A DNA stretch of 64,000 nucleotides from Shinella sp. UYSO24 (GCA_902167985.1 CABHNZ010000016.1:99362-163361); one strand, 5' to 3'. Numbered from the stretch's first letter, positions 44,940 through 54,151 are shown. Numbers and translations: made by a program. The notes: generated by a model not told the origin, from the sequence alone.

Positions 44940-47289
44940 TCAGCCGCTGATCTTGGAGAAGTCGGCAACCGTTGCGGTTGCCTCTCGGATCGCCTTCAGC
45001 AGTGCCAGACGGTTGGCGCGGATCGCGGCGTCCTCGTCATTGACCAGCACGTCCTCGAAGAACTTGTCGACCGGTGCGCGCAGCTTCGACAGGGCCTCCA
45101 TGGCCGAGCGGAAGTCTTCGCCGGCGATGGCCGCAGACGCTTCCTTCGAGGCCGTCTCGATGGCCGCCCAGAGTGCCTTTTCGGCATCGAGCTTCAAGAG
45201 ATCGGCGGAAACGCCATCGGCAACGACAGTACCCTTCTTCTCTTCGGCTGCGAGAAGCTGGACCGCACGCTTGGTACCGGCAAGCAGGTTCTTGCCGTCT
45301 TCGGAAGCAACAAAGGCCGTCAGCGCCTCGGCGCGGCGCGCGACCATCAGAAGATCGTCGGCATCGGCCGTCAGAACCGCGTCGATGATATCGTGGCGGG
45401 CGCCCATGTCACGCAGATAGACTTTCAGGCGGTCGTGGAAGAAGGAGAGAAGATCAAAGCGCTGCAGAACAAACGCCCTAACATCACCTTCCATTGGCGC
45501 TGCGTTGGAAGACAGATCTTGTCTTGCAACCAAGGCAAAGTCCATTTGATCCGCTTGTTCGAAGCCAAATTTCTGCTGCAGCGCAAGTGGCGAATCAATC
45601 GGAGTCTCGACCGCTATATAGCGAGACAAGAGTTGTTCGAACAATTTGCGCTGAGATGCCAGAAGTGCCCCTGCTAGAGGCAGCCTGACGGCGCGCTCGA
45701 GCAGGATGCGGACGACGCCGAGGGCTGCACGGCGCAGCGCATAAGGGTCCTTCGAGCCGGTCGCTTTTCGTCGATCGCCCAGAAGCCGACGAGCGTGTCG
45801 AGCTTGTCGGCAAGGGCGACAGCGATCGCCACATTGTCCTTCGGCACGCGATCGGACGGGCCCTGCGGCTTGTAGTGATCCTCGATGGCGGTGGCGACCG
45901 AGGCGTCCTCACCCTGGATTGCGGCATAGCGTCGGCCCATCAGGCCCTGCAACTCGGGGAATTCACCAACGGCTTCGGTGCGCAGATCGGCCTTGGCGAG
46001 AACTGCTGCGCGATCCACCAGGGCTGCATCAGCGCCGACAATCGGTGCGATCTGGGCTGCCAGATCACGAATACGGCGAACGCGCTCGCCCTGGGTACCG
46101 AGCTTGGCATGGAAGGTGACGTTCAGCGCATCGAGCTTGGCCATGCGCTGGTCGAGCGGTTTTTTCAGATCGAGATCGAATTTGGCGGCAGAGGCGGAGA
46201 GCGTTTCGAGATCCGGCAGGTTGCCCTGGTCGCGGGTCCAGAAGTGCTTGGCGTCGGAGAGGCGCGCTCGCACGACCTTGCCGTTGCCGTGCATGATCTC
46301 CTTGCCGCCATCCTTGGCGTCAATATTGGAGATCAGGATGAAGTGGTTGGAAAGGCCCTCTTCAGCACCTTGAGGACGCGTGACGAAGCATTTCTGGTTC
46401 GTCTTGATCGTCAGGCGGATGATCTCGGCCGGGATTTCGAGATAGTCCTTCTCGAATTCGCCAAGCAGAACATGCGGCCACTCGACAAGGCCCGAGACCT
46501 CTTCGAGCAGGCCTTCGTCCTCGACCAGATCGAGGCCGTTGGCGAAGGCCAGATCGCGGGCGTCATGCAGGATCATGTCCTTGCGGCGATCCGCATCGAG
46601 CATGACCTTCGCCTTTTCGAGGCTTGCGACGTAATCATCGAAGCGGCGCACGGTGATGGCTTCCGGCGCATGGAAACGGTGGCCATAGGTGATGTTGCCG
46701 GCGGTGATGCCGTCGATCACGAAGGGAATGACCTGGGTTTCTTCGTGCTCGGGGCCGAAGAGGCAGACGATCGACTGAAGCGGACGCACCCAGCGCAGGC
46801 TTCCGGGCCCTTGCCCTCGATGCCGCCATAGCTTGCGCCCTTCGGCATGGAGGCAGCACCCCAGCGCATCGACTTCGGCCAGGGGAAATTGCGGATGATG
46901 CCGGGCATGACGTCGGCGATGATCTCTTCGGCGGCGCGGCCGGTCTTGGCGATCACGGCGACGTAGAAATCGCCCTTCTTCGGGTCGGTGACGACCTGCG
47001 CCTCGGAAACATCCGAAAGACCTGCCTTGCGCAGGAAGCCGGCGATTGCCTGTTCCGGCGCCTTGGTGGACGGGCCCTTGACCTCTTCGCGCTGATCGGC
47101 CGAACGCGCGGTCAGGCCGCGGATATCGAGGGTCAGGCGGCGCGGCGTCCAGTATCCGCGCGCACCTTCATAGGTCAGCCCCGCATCCACCAGCGCGTCG
47201 GTAACGAGCTTCTTCAAATCTCCCGCAGCCTTGCGCTGCATGCGGGCCGGGATTTCCTCGGAGCGAAGTTCTAGGAGCAGGTCGGGCAT
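44940..47289 (-). CDS. glyS: Glycyl-tRNA synthetase beta subunit, two frameshifts
   Basis: Beta chain of the tetrameric bacterial glycyl-tRNA synthetase; carries tRNA recognition. Corrected length is 783 residues. The N-terminus has PDLLLELRSEEIPARMQ and GYWTPRRLTLDI, then FHAPEAITV, the HD-like middle region KQxR-type YAAIQGEDASVATAIEDHYKPQGP, and a C-terminal anticodon-binding helical domain ending VNDEDAAIRANRLALL. Missing G near 46803 (CCCGGGAAGCC read as CCCGGAAGCC) and near 45763 (AAGGCGACC read as AAGCGACC) break it. Its alpha partner glyQ lies 4.8 kb upstream on the same strand, separated by four other loci. Confidence 0.95.
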
Positions 47290-47403
47290 GGACTTCAACT
47301 TTGATGTGAATTGCGAAGGAAAGGTGGACTGGCCGAGGCCTTAGCAAGCCGCGGAACAAAAGTCACCATTTCGATTGGTTTGGAAGGATAAGGAACAAGG
47401 AAA

Positions 47404-47700
47404 CTATGCGGCGCTTATGACCGGAATGGCAGCCAGTTCCTCGCGCTTGGCCGCGGCAGCGATCTTGAGATCGTAGCTCACCTGCATATTCATCCAGAAT
47501 TCCGGCGTCGTATCGAAGAAACGCGCCAGCCTCAGCGCGGTATCGCTGGTGATGGAGGTCTGCTCGCCAATAAGCCTCTCGATTCGAGTGCGCGGCACGT
47601 TGAGCGTCCTTGCCAATCCGCCGGCCGTGATTTTCAGAGGGCCGAGATATTCTTCCCTCAGGATCTCGCCGGGATGAACGGGGGGTAAAATGCTCACCAT
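47404..47700 (-). CDS. higA: HigA-type antitoxin, XRE helix-turn-helix
   Basis: A 98-residue antitoxin and repressor. Its HigA signature is PVHPGEILREEYLGPLKITAGGLA, followed by the HTH core ARTLNVPRTRIERLIGEQTSITSDTALRLARFF and TTPEFWMNMQ. In this family the antitoxin follows the toxin gene, as here, and binds an operator overlapping the promoter; a 12-bp palindrome upstream of higB fits. It is intact, 12 bases after higB, and 114 bases upstream of the glyS start. Confidence 0.94.
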   Translation of the reverse strand: MVSILPPVHPGEILREEYLGPLKITAGGLARTLNVPRTRIERLIGEQTSITSDTALRLARFFDTTPEFWMNMQVSYDLKIAAAAKREELAAIPVISAA

Positions 47701-47712
47701 GATCGCAATCCT

Positions 47713-47994
47713 TCAATGATAATCGACAATCTCAACCGCTTCGACGCCGCCATCGGTCCAGATGAAACAGATGCGCCACTGATCATTGATCCGGATCGAG
47801 TGCTGGCCTGAACGATTTCCATGCAGAGCCTCAAGATGATTGCCGGGTGGCGACCGCAGGTCACGCAAGGTAGTGGCATTATCCACCATGGTGAGCTTGA
47901 GCACAGCCCTGCGCAGGAGATCGGCCGGAAACCCCTTCGGCGAACGACCGGAGGCCACCGCTTCGGTCATTGCGTTGGCATAGGACCTGATCAT
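47713..47994 (-). CDS. higB: HigB-type toxin (RelE superfamily)
   Basis: A 93-residue ribosome-dependent mRNA-cleaving toxin family member. Sequence features are MIRSYANAMTEAVASG, FPADLLRRAVLKLTMVDNATTLRDLRSPPGNHLEALHGNRSGQHSIRINDQWRICFIW and VEIVDYH, typical of the HigB/YoeB-like group that begins with a short helix pair. ATG 47994 follows GGAG at five bases; a longer frame to 48036 would run through the operator palindrome and is rejected. It is first in the higBA operon. Confidence 0.93.
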   Translation of the reverse strand: MIRSYANAMTEAVASGRSPKGFPADLLRRAVLKLTMVDNATTLRDLRSPPGNHLEALHGNRSGQHSIRINDQWRICFIWTDGGVEAVEIVDYH

Positions 47995-48003
47995 TGCCGC
48001 TCC

Positions 48004-48034
48004 GCTCAATGTATCACGCCATGATACATTGAGC
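48004..48034. promoter_or_regulatory. higB: higBA operator palindrome
   Basis: GCTCAATGTATC-ACGCCAT-GATACATTGAGC: perfect 12-base arms around a 7-base spacer, 10 bases upstream of the higB ATG. Position and symmetry fit autoregulation by HigA. Confidence 0.8.
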
Positions 48035-48073
48035 AATCATACAGGAGGCCGGGCGGCCGTCACCTCCCGAAAT

Positions 48074-50032
48074 CTACCAGCCCCCGCCGCCTCCACCGCC
48101 GCCACCGCCACCGGACGAGCCGCCGGAGAAACCGGATGAGGAGGAGGATGTGGGGGCGGGCAGCGTCGACTGGATGGTCGATGCCATGCCGGAGGAGAAG
48201 CCGCCGATGCGATCTCCGAAAGTGCCAAAGCCGTCGCCATGGTACCATGCGGCGGTATAGGCGGCCGCCGCACCCGCGGTTGCCGCCGCAAGCCATGTCT
48301 CGAAGGCGCGGCTCCAGGGTTTTTCGACGCCGAGCGCCACCGCGTAGGGTAGAAGCGTCTCGAAATGTTTCGGCGACATCTGAGGTGCGCCGGCCATGTT
48401 CATCCGGTCCTTTTCGGCCACCGTCAGGTAGAGGCGAAGGCCCTCGATGCCGTCCATCAGCTTGCGGCCGAGCGGCGTCGGCGCACCCATCAGGAAGAAG
48501 AAGATGGCATTGGTCAGAACGATGCCGAGGAGGCAGGTCAGAACCGGCCACTGGTTGGCAATATCGATTTCCGAAAGCAGCGCCAGAAGCGCGCCGGAAA
48601 TGACGCTCAGTCCCGCCAGCCCGATGAAGCCCAGGGCGATGACCGAGACGATGCGTTTCGCAAGCGGTGCGCCCTGCCGGAACGAGCGCCCGAGCCTCAC
48701 GGCCATCAGGCCGAGGACGACGGCGACAATGGCAGGCGCGACGATGATCGGGAGGATGGCCGGATCGACATCACCGAAGCCGAGCAGGGCGATGATGCCG
48801 GCGATGCTCACAAGAACGCCGGGAATGATGTAGCCGATATTCCGGCGGTAATATTTGCCGCTGTGCTCTTTTTCGATTGCCCGGCGGAAGGCCTCGCCGG
48901 CCTTCTGGACGGCCGTGCCATTCTGCTTGTCGATGACGAAGCGGCCGCCGGCGCCATTGACGGTCTTCATCAGCGACGACTGGCCGGCGGGGAGTGTCGC
49001 GAAAGGCGTAGCGGCGGCGGAAGCGGCCGTCCGCTGCAGCGTCAACGCATCGCCGAGATCCGTCAGCCTCAGATGGCCCTTGACGGCGAGATCGATGGCG
49101 CTTGCCGAAAACGCCGTCCAGCCGCCGCCGGAAAAGCCCTTGTTATCGACATAGTTGACGAGTGCCGGCGACAGGCCTTCCGGCGCATCCCAGCGCGGCA
49201 CGACGATGCCGCGCTGCGGATCCCGCCCAACCCTTCGCCAGAACCAGACGTAGTAGAAGAAGACGATGGCAAGAGATGCCGGGCCGAGCAGGAGATTGAT
49301 ATTGTCGCGCAGCCACCAGGTGCGTTGCTGATCTGCCGTCGGCGGGGTGATCACGCCTTTCTGGATGGCGACGACGATGGTGAGGCCCTCATGGGGGCCG
49401 AGCGGGCGGGTGGTGGTGAAATCGGCGCGGCCACTTCCACCGGACATGCCGGCATTGCGGTTGGTGGCGCCAAGCGGGCCTGTATAGGCGGCAAGTCGTG
49501 TCGGTGTGGCACCACCCGGCAGGGTGACGCGGGCAGAGGCCCGCCCCATGGCAAACTGCCAGCCATTGCCGGTGACGTTCCAGTAGAGTTCGTCATGATC
49601 GGGAAAGAAACGGATCTGTCGGTCCGTGTGGTAGGTCAGGACATAGGTGTGCTCGCCGCGCGAGACGACCGTATCCTTCGAGCCGGCATAGATGCGGATA
49701 CCGCCCGTTATGCCCTCGGTCGTCCAGTCTTCCGGCGCGCCATCGCGGGTGACGGAGATTACGTCGAAGTCGACGCGCAGCCTGCAGCCATCGGCATCCA
49801 GCATGGTGAGCGGGAAATCGCGAAAGATGCCGTGGCGGATATCGATGCCTTCGGCCTGAACGGTGATGGTCTCGGCAACCGTCAATCCGCCATCTGCACC
49901 GATTGTAATATCGGCGTGATAGGAGCGGATGTTTTCCTGCGCCATGGCAGGACTGATGCCGGCGAGCGGCAGAGTGAAGGCAAGCAGGAGGGCGAGGAGG
50001 AAGAGCTGTCCGAAAGCCTGATGCCGACGCAT
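48074..50032 (-). CDS. DUF2207 family membrane protein
   Basis: A 652-residue protein with a signal peptide (LFLLALLLAFTLPLAGIS, cleavage near 31) and an extracytoplasmic beta-rich DUF2207 domain (about 32-245, SYHADITIGADGGLTVAETITV). A TM segment lies near 268-285, followed by a cytoplasmic region and two or three further TM segments (IIPGVLVSIAGIIALLG, LPIIVAPAIVAVVLGLMAVRL, TCLLGIVLTNAIFFFL). The C-terminus ends in a serine run and an eleven-glycine tail (SSGFSGG then poly-Gly, Trp). It often neighbours lemA, as here. Function unknown. It is intact. Confidence 0.9.
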   Translation of the reverse strand: MRRHQAFGQLFLLALLLAFTLPLAGISPAMAQENIRSYHADITIGADGGLTVAETITVQAEGIDIRHGIFRDFPLTMLDADGCRLRVDFDVISVTRDGAPEDWTTEGITGGIRIYAGSKDTVVSRGEHTYVLTYHTDRQIRFFPDHDELYWNVTGNGWQFAMGRASARVTLPGGATPTRLAAYTGPLGATNRNAGMSGGSGRADFTTTRPLGPHEGLTIVVAIQKGVITPPTADQQRTWWLRDNINLLLGPASLAIVFFYYVWFWRRVGRDPQRGIVVPRWDAPEGLSPALVNYVDNKGFSGGGWTAFSASAIDLAVKGHLRLTDLGDALTLQRTAASAAATPFATLPAGQSSLMKTVNGAGGRFVIDKQNGTAVQKAGEAFRRAIEKEHSGKYYRRNIGYIIPGVLVSIAGIIALLGFGDVDPAILPIIVAPAIVAVVLGLMAVRLGRSFRQGAPLAKRIVSVIALGFIGLAGLSVISGALLALLSEIDIANQWPVLTCLLGIVLTNAIFFFLMGAPTPLGRKLMDGIEGLRLYLTVAEKDRMNMAGAPQMSPKHFETLLPYAVALGVEKPWSRAFETWLAAATAGAAAAYTAAWYHGDGFGTFGDRIGGFSSGMASTIQSTLPAPTSSSSSGFSGGSSGGGGGGGGGGGW

Positions 50033-50106
50033 GTGATCCTCTCCTCCGGCAGACGCGTCTGCGGTGCTCTGCCTACTTTGGCCTGCCTTGCCCTGGCTTC
50101 ACGCCC

Positions 50107-51360
50107 TTACTTCACATCCGTATAGCTGACGCCGAGTGCGGCCAGCATATCCCAATATTGCGGGACGGTTTTGGCCACGCAGTCGGGATCGAGAATGGTG
50201 ATGCCGTCGATCTTGAGGCCTGCCAGCGCAAAGCTCATGGCGATGCGGTGGTCTGCAAACGTGTCGATCGCCGCGGGCAGAACCTGGCCGGTCAGCGCCG
50301 GATCGGAGGCGACGACGAGATCGTCACCCTCTTCCGTCGCCAGCCCCTCACGGATGTTGTTGAGGCCGGTCGAAAGCGCCCGGATGCGGTCGCATTCCTT
50401 GACCCTCAGATTGGCAATGCCGACGAAACGCACCGGCGTCTCGTTGAAGGCGGCGAGAACCGCAAGCGTGGGCACCGCATCCTGCATCTGCGAACCATCG
50501 ATCACGGCAGGCAGATGCGGGAAGGTGGCGATCACTTCGCGCGTGCATCCGGCTGGGTGAAGGCATCATTGGCGACGCCGAGATCGATCTTGCCGCCGGT
50601 CAGCACTTCGGCTGCCCAGAAGTAAGTCGCGGCAGAGGCATCGGGCTCGATGACGAAATCGGTCGCGGTATAGCCGGTCGGCTCGATCAGCCAGGAAGAC
50701 GGCGTCGGCTGCGAGACTTTTGCTCCGAAGGCGCGCATGGCGGCAAGCGTGAGGTCGATATAGCCGCGGGCGCGATATCGGCACCGGCAAGCTCGATCTC
50801 GAAGGGTTCCGAGCCGCAGGCGGCTGCCATCTGCAGTGCCGAGACATACTGGCTGGAAAGGCCGGCATCGATAACGACCTTGTTCTTCGAAAACCGGCCA
50901 TTGGCTTCGATCGTCACGGGCGGGCAGCCGGTCGGGGCGTCGATCGTGACACCGAGCGACTGCAGGGCATCGACCAGCGGCCTGATCGGGCGCTTGCGCA
51001 TGTGCTCGTCGCCATCGACGACATAACGGCCATTGCCGAGCGCGAGTGCGGCCGTCAGGAAGCGGGTGGCGGTGCCGGCATTGCCGAGGAAGAGCGCCTC
51101 TGCCGGCGGCTTCAGTTCACCCGACGAGGTGACGACGAACGTCGTGGCATCCGGCTCCTCGACCGTGACGCCCATGGCGCGCAGGCTTCCGCCATATAGC
51201 GGGTGTCATCGCTTTTCAGCGCGCCGGTAAGCCGGCTCGTGCCTTTGGCGAGGCCTGCGAGAAGCAGGGCGCGGTTGGTGATCGACTTGGAACCGGGCGG
51301 TGCGGCATCGCCGACAAGCGGCTTTTGCGGCGGCAGGATGGTCAGTCTTTCTCTCGGCAT
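50107..51360 (-). CDS. aroA: 3-phosphoshikimate 1-carboxyvinyltransferase (EPSP synthase), three frameshifts
   Basis: Transfers enolpyruvyl from PEP to shikimate 3-phosphate. It has 418 residues repaired. Substrate-binding signatures are PPGSKSITNRALLLAGLA near residue 20, LFLGNAGTATRFLTAAL near 85, DGDEHMRKRPI, and the C-terminal RVKECDRIRAL and DTFADHRIAMSFALAG. The GNAGTATR form is E. coli-like, not the GNAATGCR of the Agrobacterium CP4 type. Missing bases near 51186 (AGCCCTGCGC), 50772 (ATCGGCGCCC) and 50538 shift the frame. It lies between lemA and the DUF2207 gene on the same strand. Confidence 0.93.
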
Positions 51361-51448
51361 GTGCAGTGTCTCTTCCCTGACGGGGCATACCCCAACGCGT
51401 CTTGGCGCGCTCATAGCCTGTCGCGCGGCAAAGGTCCAATCCGGCGGA

Positions 51449-52000
51449 TCAAAACTTGACGGTGGGAACGGCGCGATCGGCCTCATTGGTGATCTCGAAA
51501 TAGTCGCGCTTGGCAAAGCCGAACTGGCCGGCGACCAGATTGGACGGAAAGCTCTCGACCTTGACGTTCAGCTCGCGGGCGGCGCCGTTATAGTAGCGGC
51601 GCGACATCTGGATCTCGCCCTCGATCGTCTCGATGGATTTCTGCAGCTCGACGAAATTCTGGTTGGCCTTGAGATCGGGATAGGCTTCGGCGAGCGCGAA
51701 GAGCTTTCCGAGTGCCTGACCGAGAAGGCCTTCCGCCTGGGCGCGGCCTGCCACATCGCCAGCCGGCACGGCCTGCGCCTGATTGCGCAGCTTCACGACT
51801 TCCTCGAACGTGCTTTTTTCGTGGGCGGCGTAGCCCTTCACGGTTTCGACGAGGTTGGGGATGAGATCGGCACGGCGCTTCAGCTGCACATCGATGCCCG
51901 ACCATGCCTCTTCCGCCATCTGCCGCGAGCGGACCAGACCGTTATAGATGAAGACGACATAGAGGATGATGATGACGACGACGGCAAGCGCGATATACAT
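51449..52000 (-). CDS. lemA: LemA family protein
   Basis: A 183-residue membrane-anchored protein. One N-terminal TM segment (YIALAVVVIIILYVVFIYNGLV, about 2-23) is followed by a helical-bundle domain: WSGIDVQLKRRADLIPNLVETVKGYAAHEKSTFEEVVKLRN, AYPDLKANQNFVELQKSIETIEGEIQMSRRYYNGAARELN, closing FPSNLVAGQFGFAKRDYFE. The function is unknown, though it frequently co-occurs with DUF2207/TPM-domain proteins. It is intact, between glyQ and aroA. Confidence 0.95.
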   Translation of the reverse strand: MYIALAVVVIIILYVVFIYNGLVRSRQMAEEAWSGIDVQLKRRADLIPNLVETVKGYAAHEKSTFEEVVKLRNQAQAVPAGDVAGRAQAEGLLGQALGKLFALAEAYPDLKANQNFVELQKSIETIEGEIQMSRRYYNGAARELNVKVESFPSNLVAGQFGFAKRDYFEITNEADRAVPTVKF

Positions 52001-52138
52001 GCGGTGATCTCCCCAGACCCCATTGATAGAGCCTGCCGTCGGCAGAACGAAATACGCCCGGCAGGTGTCTTTTTCAGACAGTATGCCGGGCGCGAAGAAA
52101 TGTCACCGTCCGTAAAACGAACGGACAGGCAGAGATGA

Positions 52139-53095
52139 TCAGGCGGCGTCCTTGCCGAAATTGACACCGCCGGCATCGGTCAGCAGGAAGGCTTCGCCGC
52201 AGGCCTTGGCCAGCGTGCGGACCCGCAGGATATAGCTCTGGCGCTCGGTGACGGAAATCACGCCGCGGGCATCGAGCAGGTTGAAGACATGCGATGCCTT
52301 GATGCACTGGTCATAGGCCGGGAAGACGCATTTGTGCAGCATCTGGTTGGCATTGTCGCCCGGTGCGCCGAAGGCGAGCAGCGCCTGGCATTCCTTTTCC
52401 GCATCGATGAAGTGGCGATGCAGCATCTCGGTATTGGCGAATTCGAAGTTATGGCGGGAATATTCCTGCTCGGCCTGCAGGAAGACGTCGCCATAGGAGA
52501 TCTTCTCTTCGCCTTCGCGACCGTTGAAATTCAGGTCGTAGACATTGTCGACGCCCTGGACATACATGGCCAGCCGCTCGAGACCGTAGGTCAGCTCGCC
52601 TGCGACCGGCGAGCATTCGATGCCGCAGACCTGCTGGAAGTAAGTGAACTGCGAGACTTCCATGCCATCGCACCAGCATTCCCAGCCGAGACCCCAGGCG
52701 CCGAGCGTCGGGCTTTCCCAGTCGTCCTCGACGAAGCGCACGTCATGCAGGAGCGGATCGAGACCGATCGCCTTCAGCGAGCCGAGATAAAGCTCCTGCA
52801 GGTTGGACGGGTTCGGCTTCAGGATGACCTGATACTGGTAGTAATGCTGAAGGCGGTTCGGGTTCTCGCCATAGCGGCCGTCGGACGGACGGCGGGAGGG
52901 CTGCACATAGGCTGCCTTCCACGGCTTGGGACCGAGCGCACGAAGGGTCGTCGCCGGATGGAAGGTACCAGCGCCGACTTCCATGTCATAGGGCTGCAGA
53001 ACGGCGCAGCCCTTGTCCGCCCAGTAATTATGGAGCGCAAGGATCAGCCCCTGGAAGGAGCGTGTCGGGGACATATGGTCGGGCAGATCGGTCAT
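52139..53095 (-). CDS. glyQ: Glycyl-tRNA synthetase alpha subunit
   Basis: Catalytic alpha chain of the alpha2-beta2 glycyl-tRNA synthetase, class II fold, forming glycyl-adenylate. It is 318 residues and intact. Signatures are SFQGLILALHNYWADKGC, YDMEVGAGTFHPATTLRALGP, AYVQPSRRPSDGRYGENPNRLQHYYQYQ (motif 2 region), GLGWECWCDGMEVSQFTYFQQ and ELTYGLERLAMYVQG (motif 3). vapC lies 61 bases upstream on the same strand; lemA follows downstream. It acts with glyS at 44940. Confidence 0.97.
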   Translation of the reverse strand: MTDLPDHMSPTRSFQGLILALHNYWADKGCAVLQPYDMEVGAGTFHPATTLRALGPKPWKAAYVQPSRRPSDGRYGENPNRLQHYYQYQVILKPNPSNLQELYLGSLKAIGLDPLLHDVRFVEDDWESPTLGAWGLGWECWCDGMEVSQFTYFQQVCGIECSPVAGELTYGLERLAMYVQGVDNVYDLNFNGREGEEKISYGDVFLQAEQEYSRHNFEFANTEMLHRHFIDAEKECQALLAFGAPGDNANQMLHKCVFPAYDQCIKASHVFNLLDARGVISVTERQSYILRVRTLAKACGEAFLLTDAGGVNFGKDAA

Positions 53096-53156
53096 CTTGA
53101 TACGCGGAGCCGTTAATTTGAAGGATGCGGACGAGTGCCATGCGAGGCGCGACGGG

Positions 53157-53585
53157 TCAAGGATTTATAGAGCTGTCAGCGATGCGGAACGGATTGATGA
53201 CCTCAAGGGTCCCATCGATCATCAGGCCATGATGCAGATCCTCGGAATAAAACCGGCTGCATTTGGCATCGAGAGCGGCGGCCAGCATAAGGGCGTCGTA
53301 AAATGAGAGAGTATATCTCTCGGCGAGAGCAAGAGCCGAGGCGGTCATGTCGCTGCGGATCGGCACGACCTTGCCGGCGACGAGCTCGATATCTGCAATC
53401 GCTGACCGCAGGCGTTCCCACGGCAGATGCAACTTGCGACGCCCGACATTGACGAATTCATTGAGCGCCTGGAGGCTCAGGATGAATGGCTCCCTCATCA
53501 CCTCACGCGCGATATCGGCCTTGTCGCCATCGGCAAACGCATAGATGAGGATATTCGTATCGAGGAAGTTGCCGATCGCCGGCAT
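53157..53585 (-). CDS. vapC: VapC-type PIN-domain toxin
   Basis: A 142-residue PIN-fold ribonuclease. Acidic metal ligands are the Asp in GNFLDTNILIYAF near residue 9, the Glu in LQALNEFVNVGRRK near 42, and the Asp in YTLSFYDALMLAAAL near 99; a further Asp lies in SEDLHHGLMI. Characterised VapC enzymes cleave tRNA or rRNA. It overlaps vapB by one base (TGATG), so translation is coupled. It sits directly upstream of glyQ. Confidence 0.93.
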   Translation of the reverse strand: MPAIGNFLDTNILIYAFADGDKADIAREVMREPFILSLQALNEFVNVGRRKLHLPWERLRSAIADIELVAGKVVPIRSDMTASALALAERYTLSFYDALMLAAALDAKCSRFYSEDLHHGLMIDGTLEVINPFRIADSSINP

Positions 53586-53815
53586 CAGCGCGTGTGCGCC
53601 TCGTCGCGATCGAAGGACCAGTCAGGCGGAAGCTTCAAGCCGAAGGCCTTGATGCGCTCCAGCGCTCTCTGCCTTGCATCATCGCGTGCAATCTCGAATG
53701 CCGGGCCCTCGGCGATGCGGATTGCAACGTCATCTCCCTCCTTGAGATCGAGCGCTTCCACCACGGAGTTGGGTATCCGGACGGCAAGGCTATTTCCCCA
53801 TTTGGCGACTTGCAT
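53585..53815 (-). CDS. vapB: VapB-type antitoxin, AbrB/MazE fold
   Basis: A 76-residue antitoxin. The SpoVT/AbrB swapped-hairpin domain is MQVAKWGNSLAVRIPNSVVE followed by ALDLKEGDDVAIRI (residues 1-34). The C-terminal toxin-binding tail is ALERIKAFGLKLPPDWSFDRDEAH. ATG 53815 follows GGAG at six bases, preferred over the upstream GTG 53827 and ATG 53821. A 9-bp palindrome at 53834 is the likely self-operator. Confidence 0.9.
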   Translation of the reverse strand: MQVAKWGNSLAVRIPNSVVEALDLKEGDDVAIRIAEGPAFEIARDDARQRALERIKAFGLKLPPDWSFDRDEAHTR

Positions 53816-53833
53816 CAGCATCTCCACAAACGG

Positions 53834-53858
53834 TGATATACACGAAGAATGTATATCA
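53834..53858. promoter_or_regulatory. vapB: vapBC operator palindrome
   Basis: TGATATACA-CGAAGAA-TGTATATCA: perfect 9-base arms around a 7-base spacer, 18 bases upstream of the vapB ATG, in AT-rich DNA. It fits AbrB-fold antitoxin autoregulation. Confidence 0.75.
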
Positions 53859-53931
53859 TGCAGGCGGGTGAGAGGAAAGAAGAGGCTTCAGCGGGTGGCG
53901 GCAAGCACACGCTTACCGGCCGCCTCACACC

Positions 53932-54123
53932 CTATTCATCGTCGCGCTTCAGACGGTACTCGCCGGTCTTTTCATCCTTCACCAGCGTGCCGATGGCGCC
54001 GGTATTGCTTTCCTTTTCCTTCTGGCGAGAGCGCGCAGAAAGTTTCTCGGCGTCCTTTATGAAGCGCTTGTAGAGCATCCAGCCGCCGCACAAGACGACG
54101 ACCATGAACATGAGCTGGGCCAT
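53932..54123 (-). CDS. Small single-pass membrane protein
   Basis: A 63-residue unrecognised protein with an N-terminal TM helix (QLMFMVVVLCGGWMLYKRF, about 3-21) and a charged cytoplasmic tail with KLSARSRQKEKES then GTLVKDEKTGEYRLKRDDE. The final segment reads like a short conserved DUF rather than random sequence. It follows sppA by 28 bases on the same strand and is probably cotranscribed with it. Confidence 0.7.
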   Translation of the reverse strand: MAQLMFMVVVLCGGWMLYKRFIKDAEKLSARSRQKEKESNTGAIGTLVKDEKTGEYRLKRDDE

Positions 54124-54151
54124 TCATTCCTCACGAAAGGCTCTGGAAAGG

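Noticed and set aside
47995..48036. Upstream extension of higB to 48036
   Set aside because: The extension is encoded by the operator palindrome itself; ATG 47994 has a proper RBS and gives the family length.
48365..50125. 586-codon open frame antisense to the DUF2207 gene
   Set aside because: DUF2207 protein with signal peptide and TM segments is on the other strand; antisense translation is charged low complexity.
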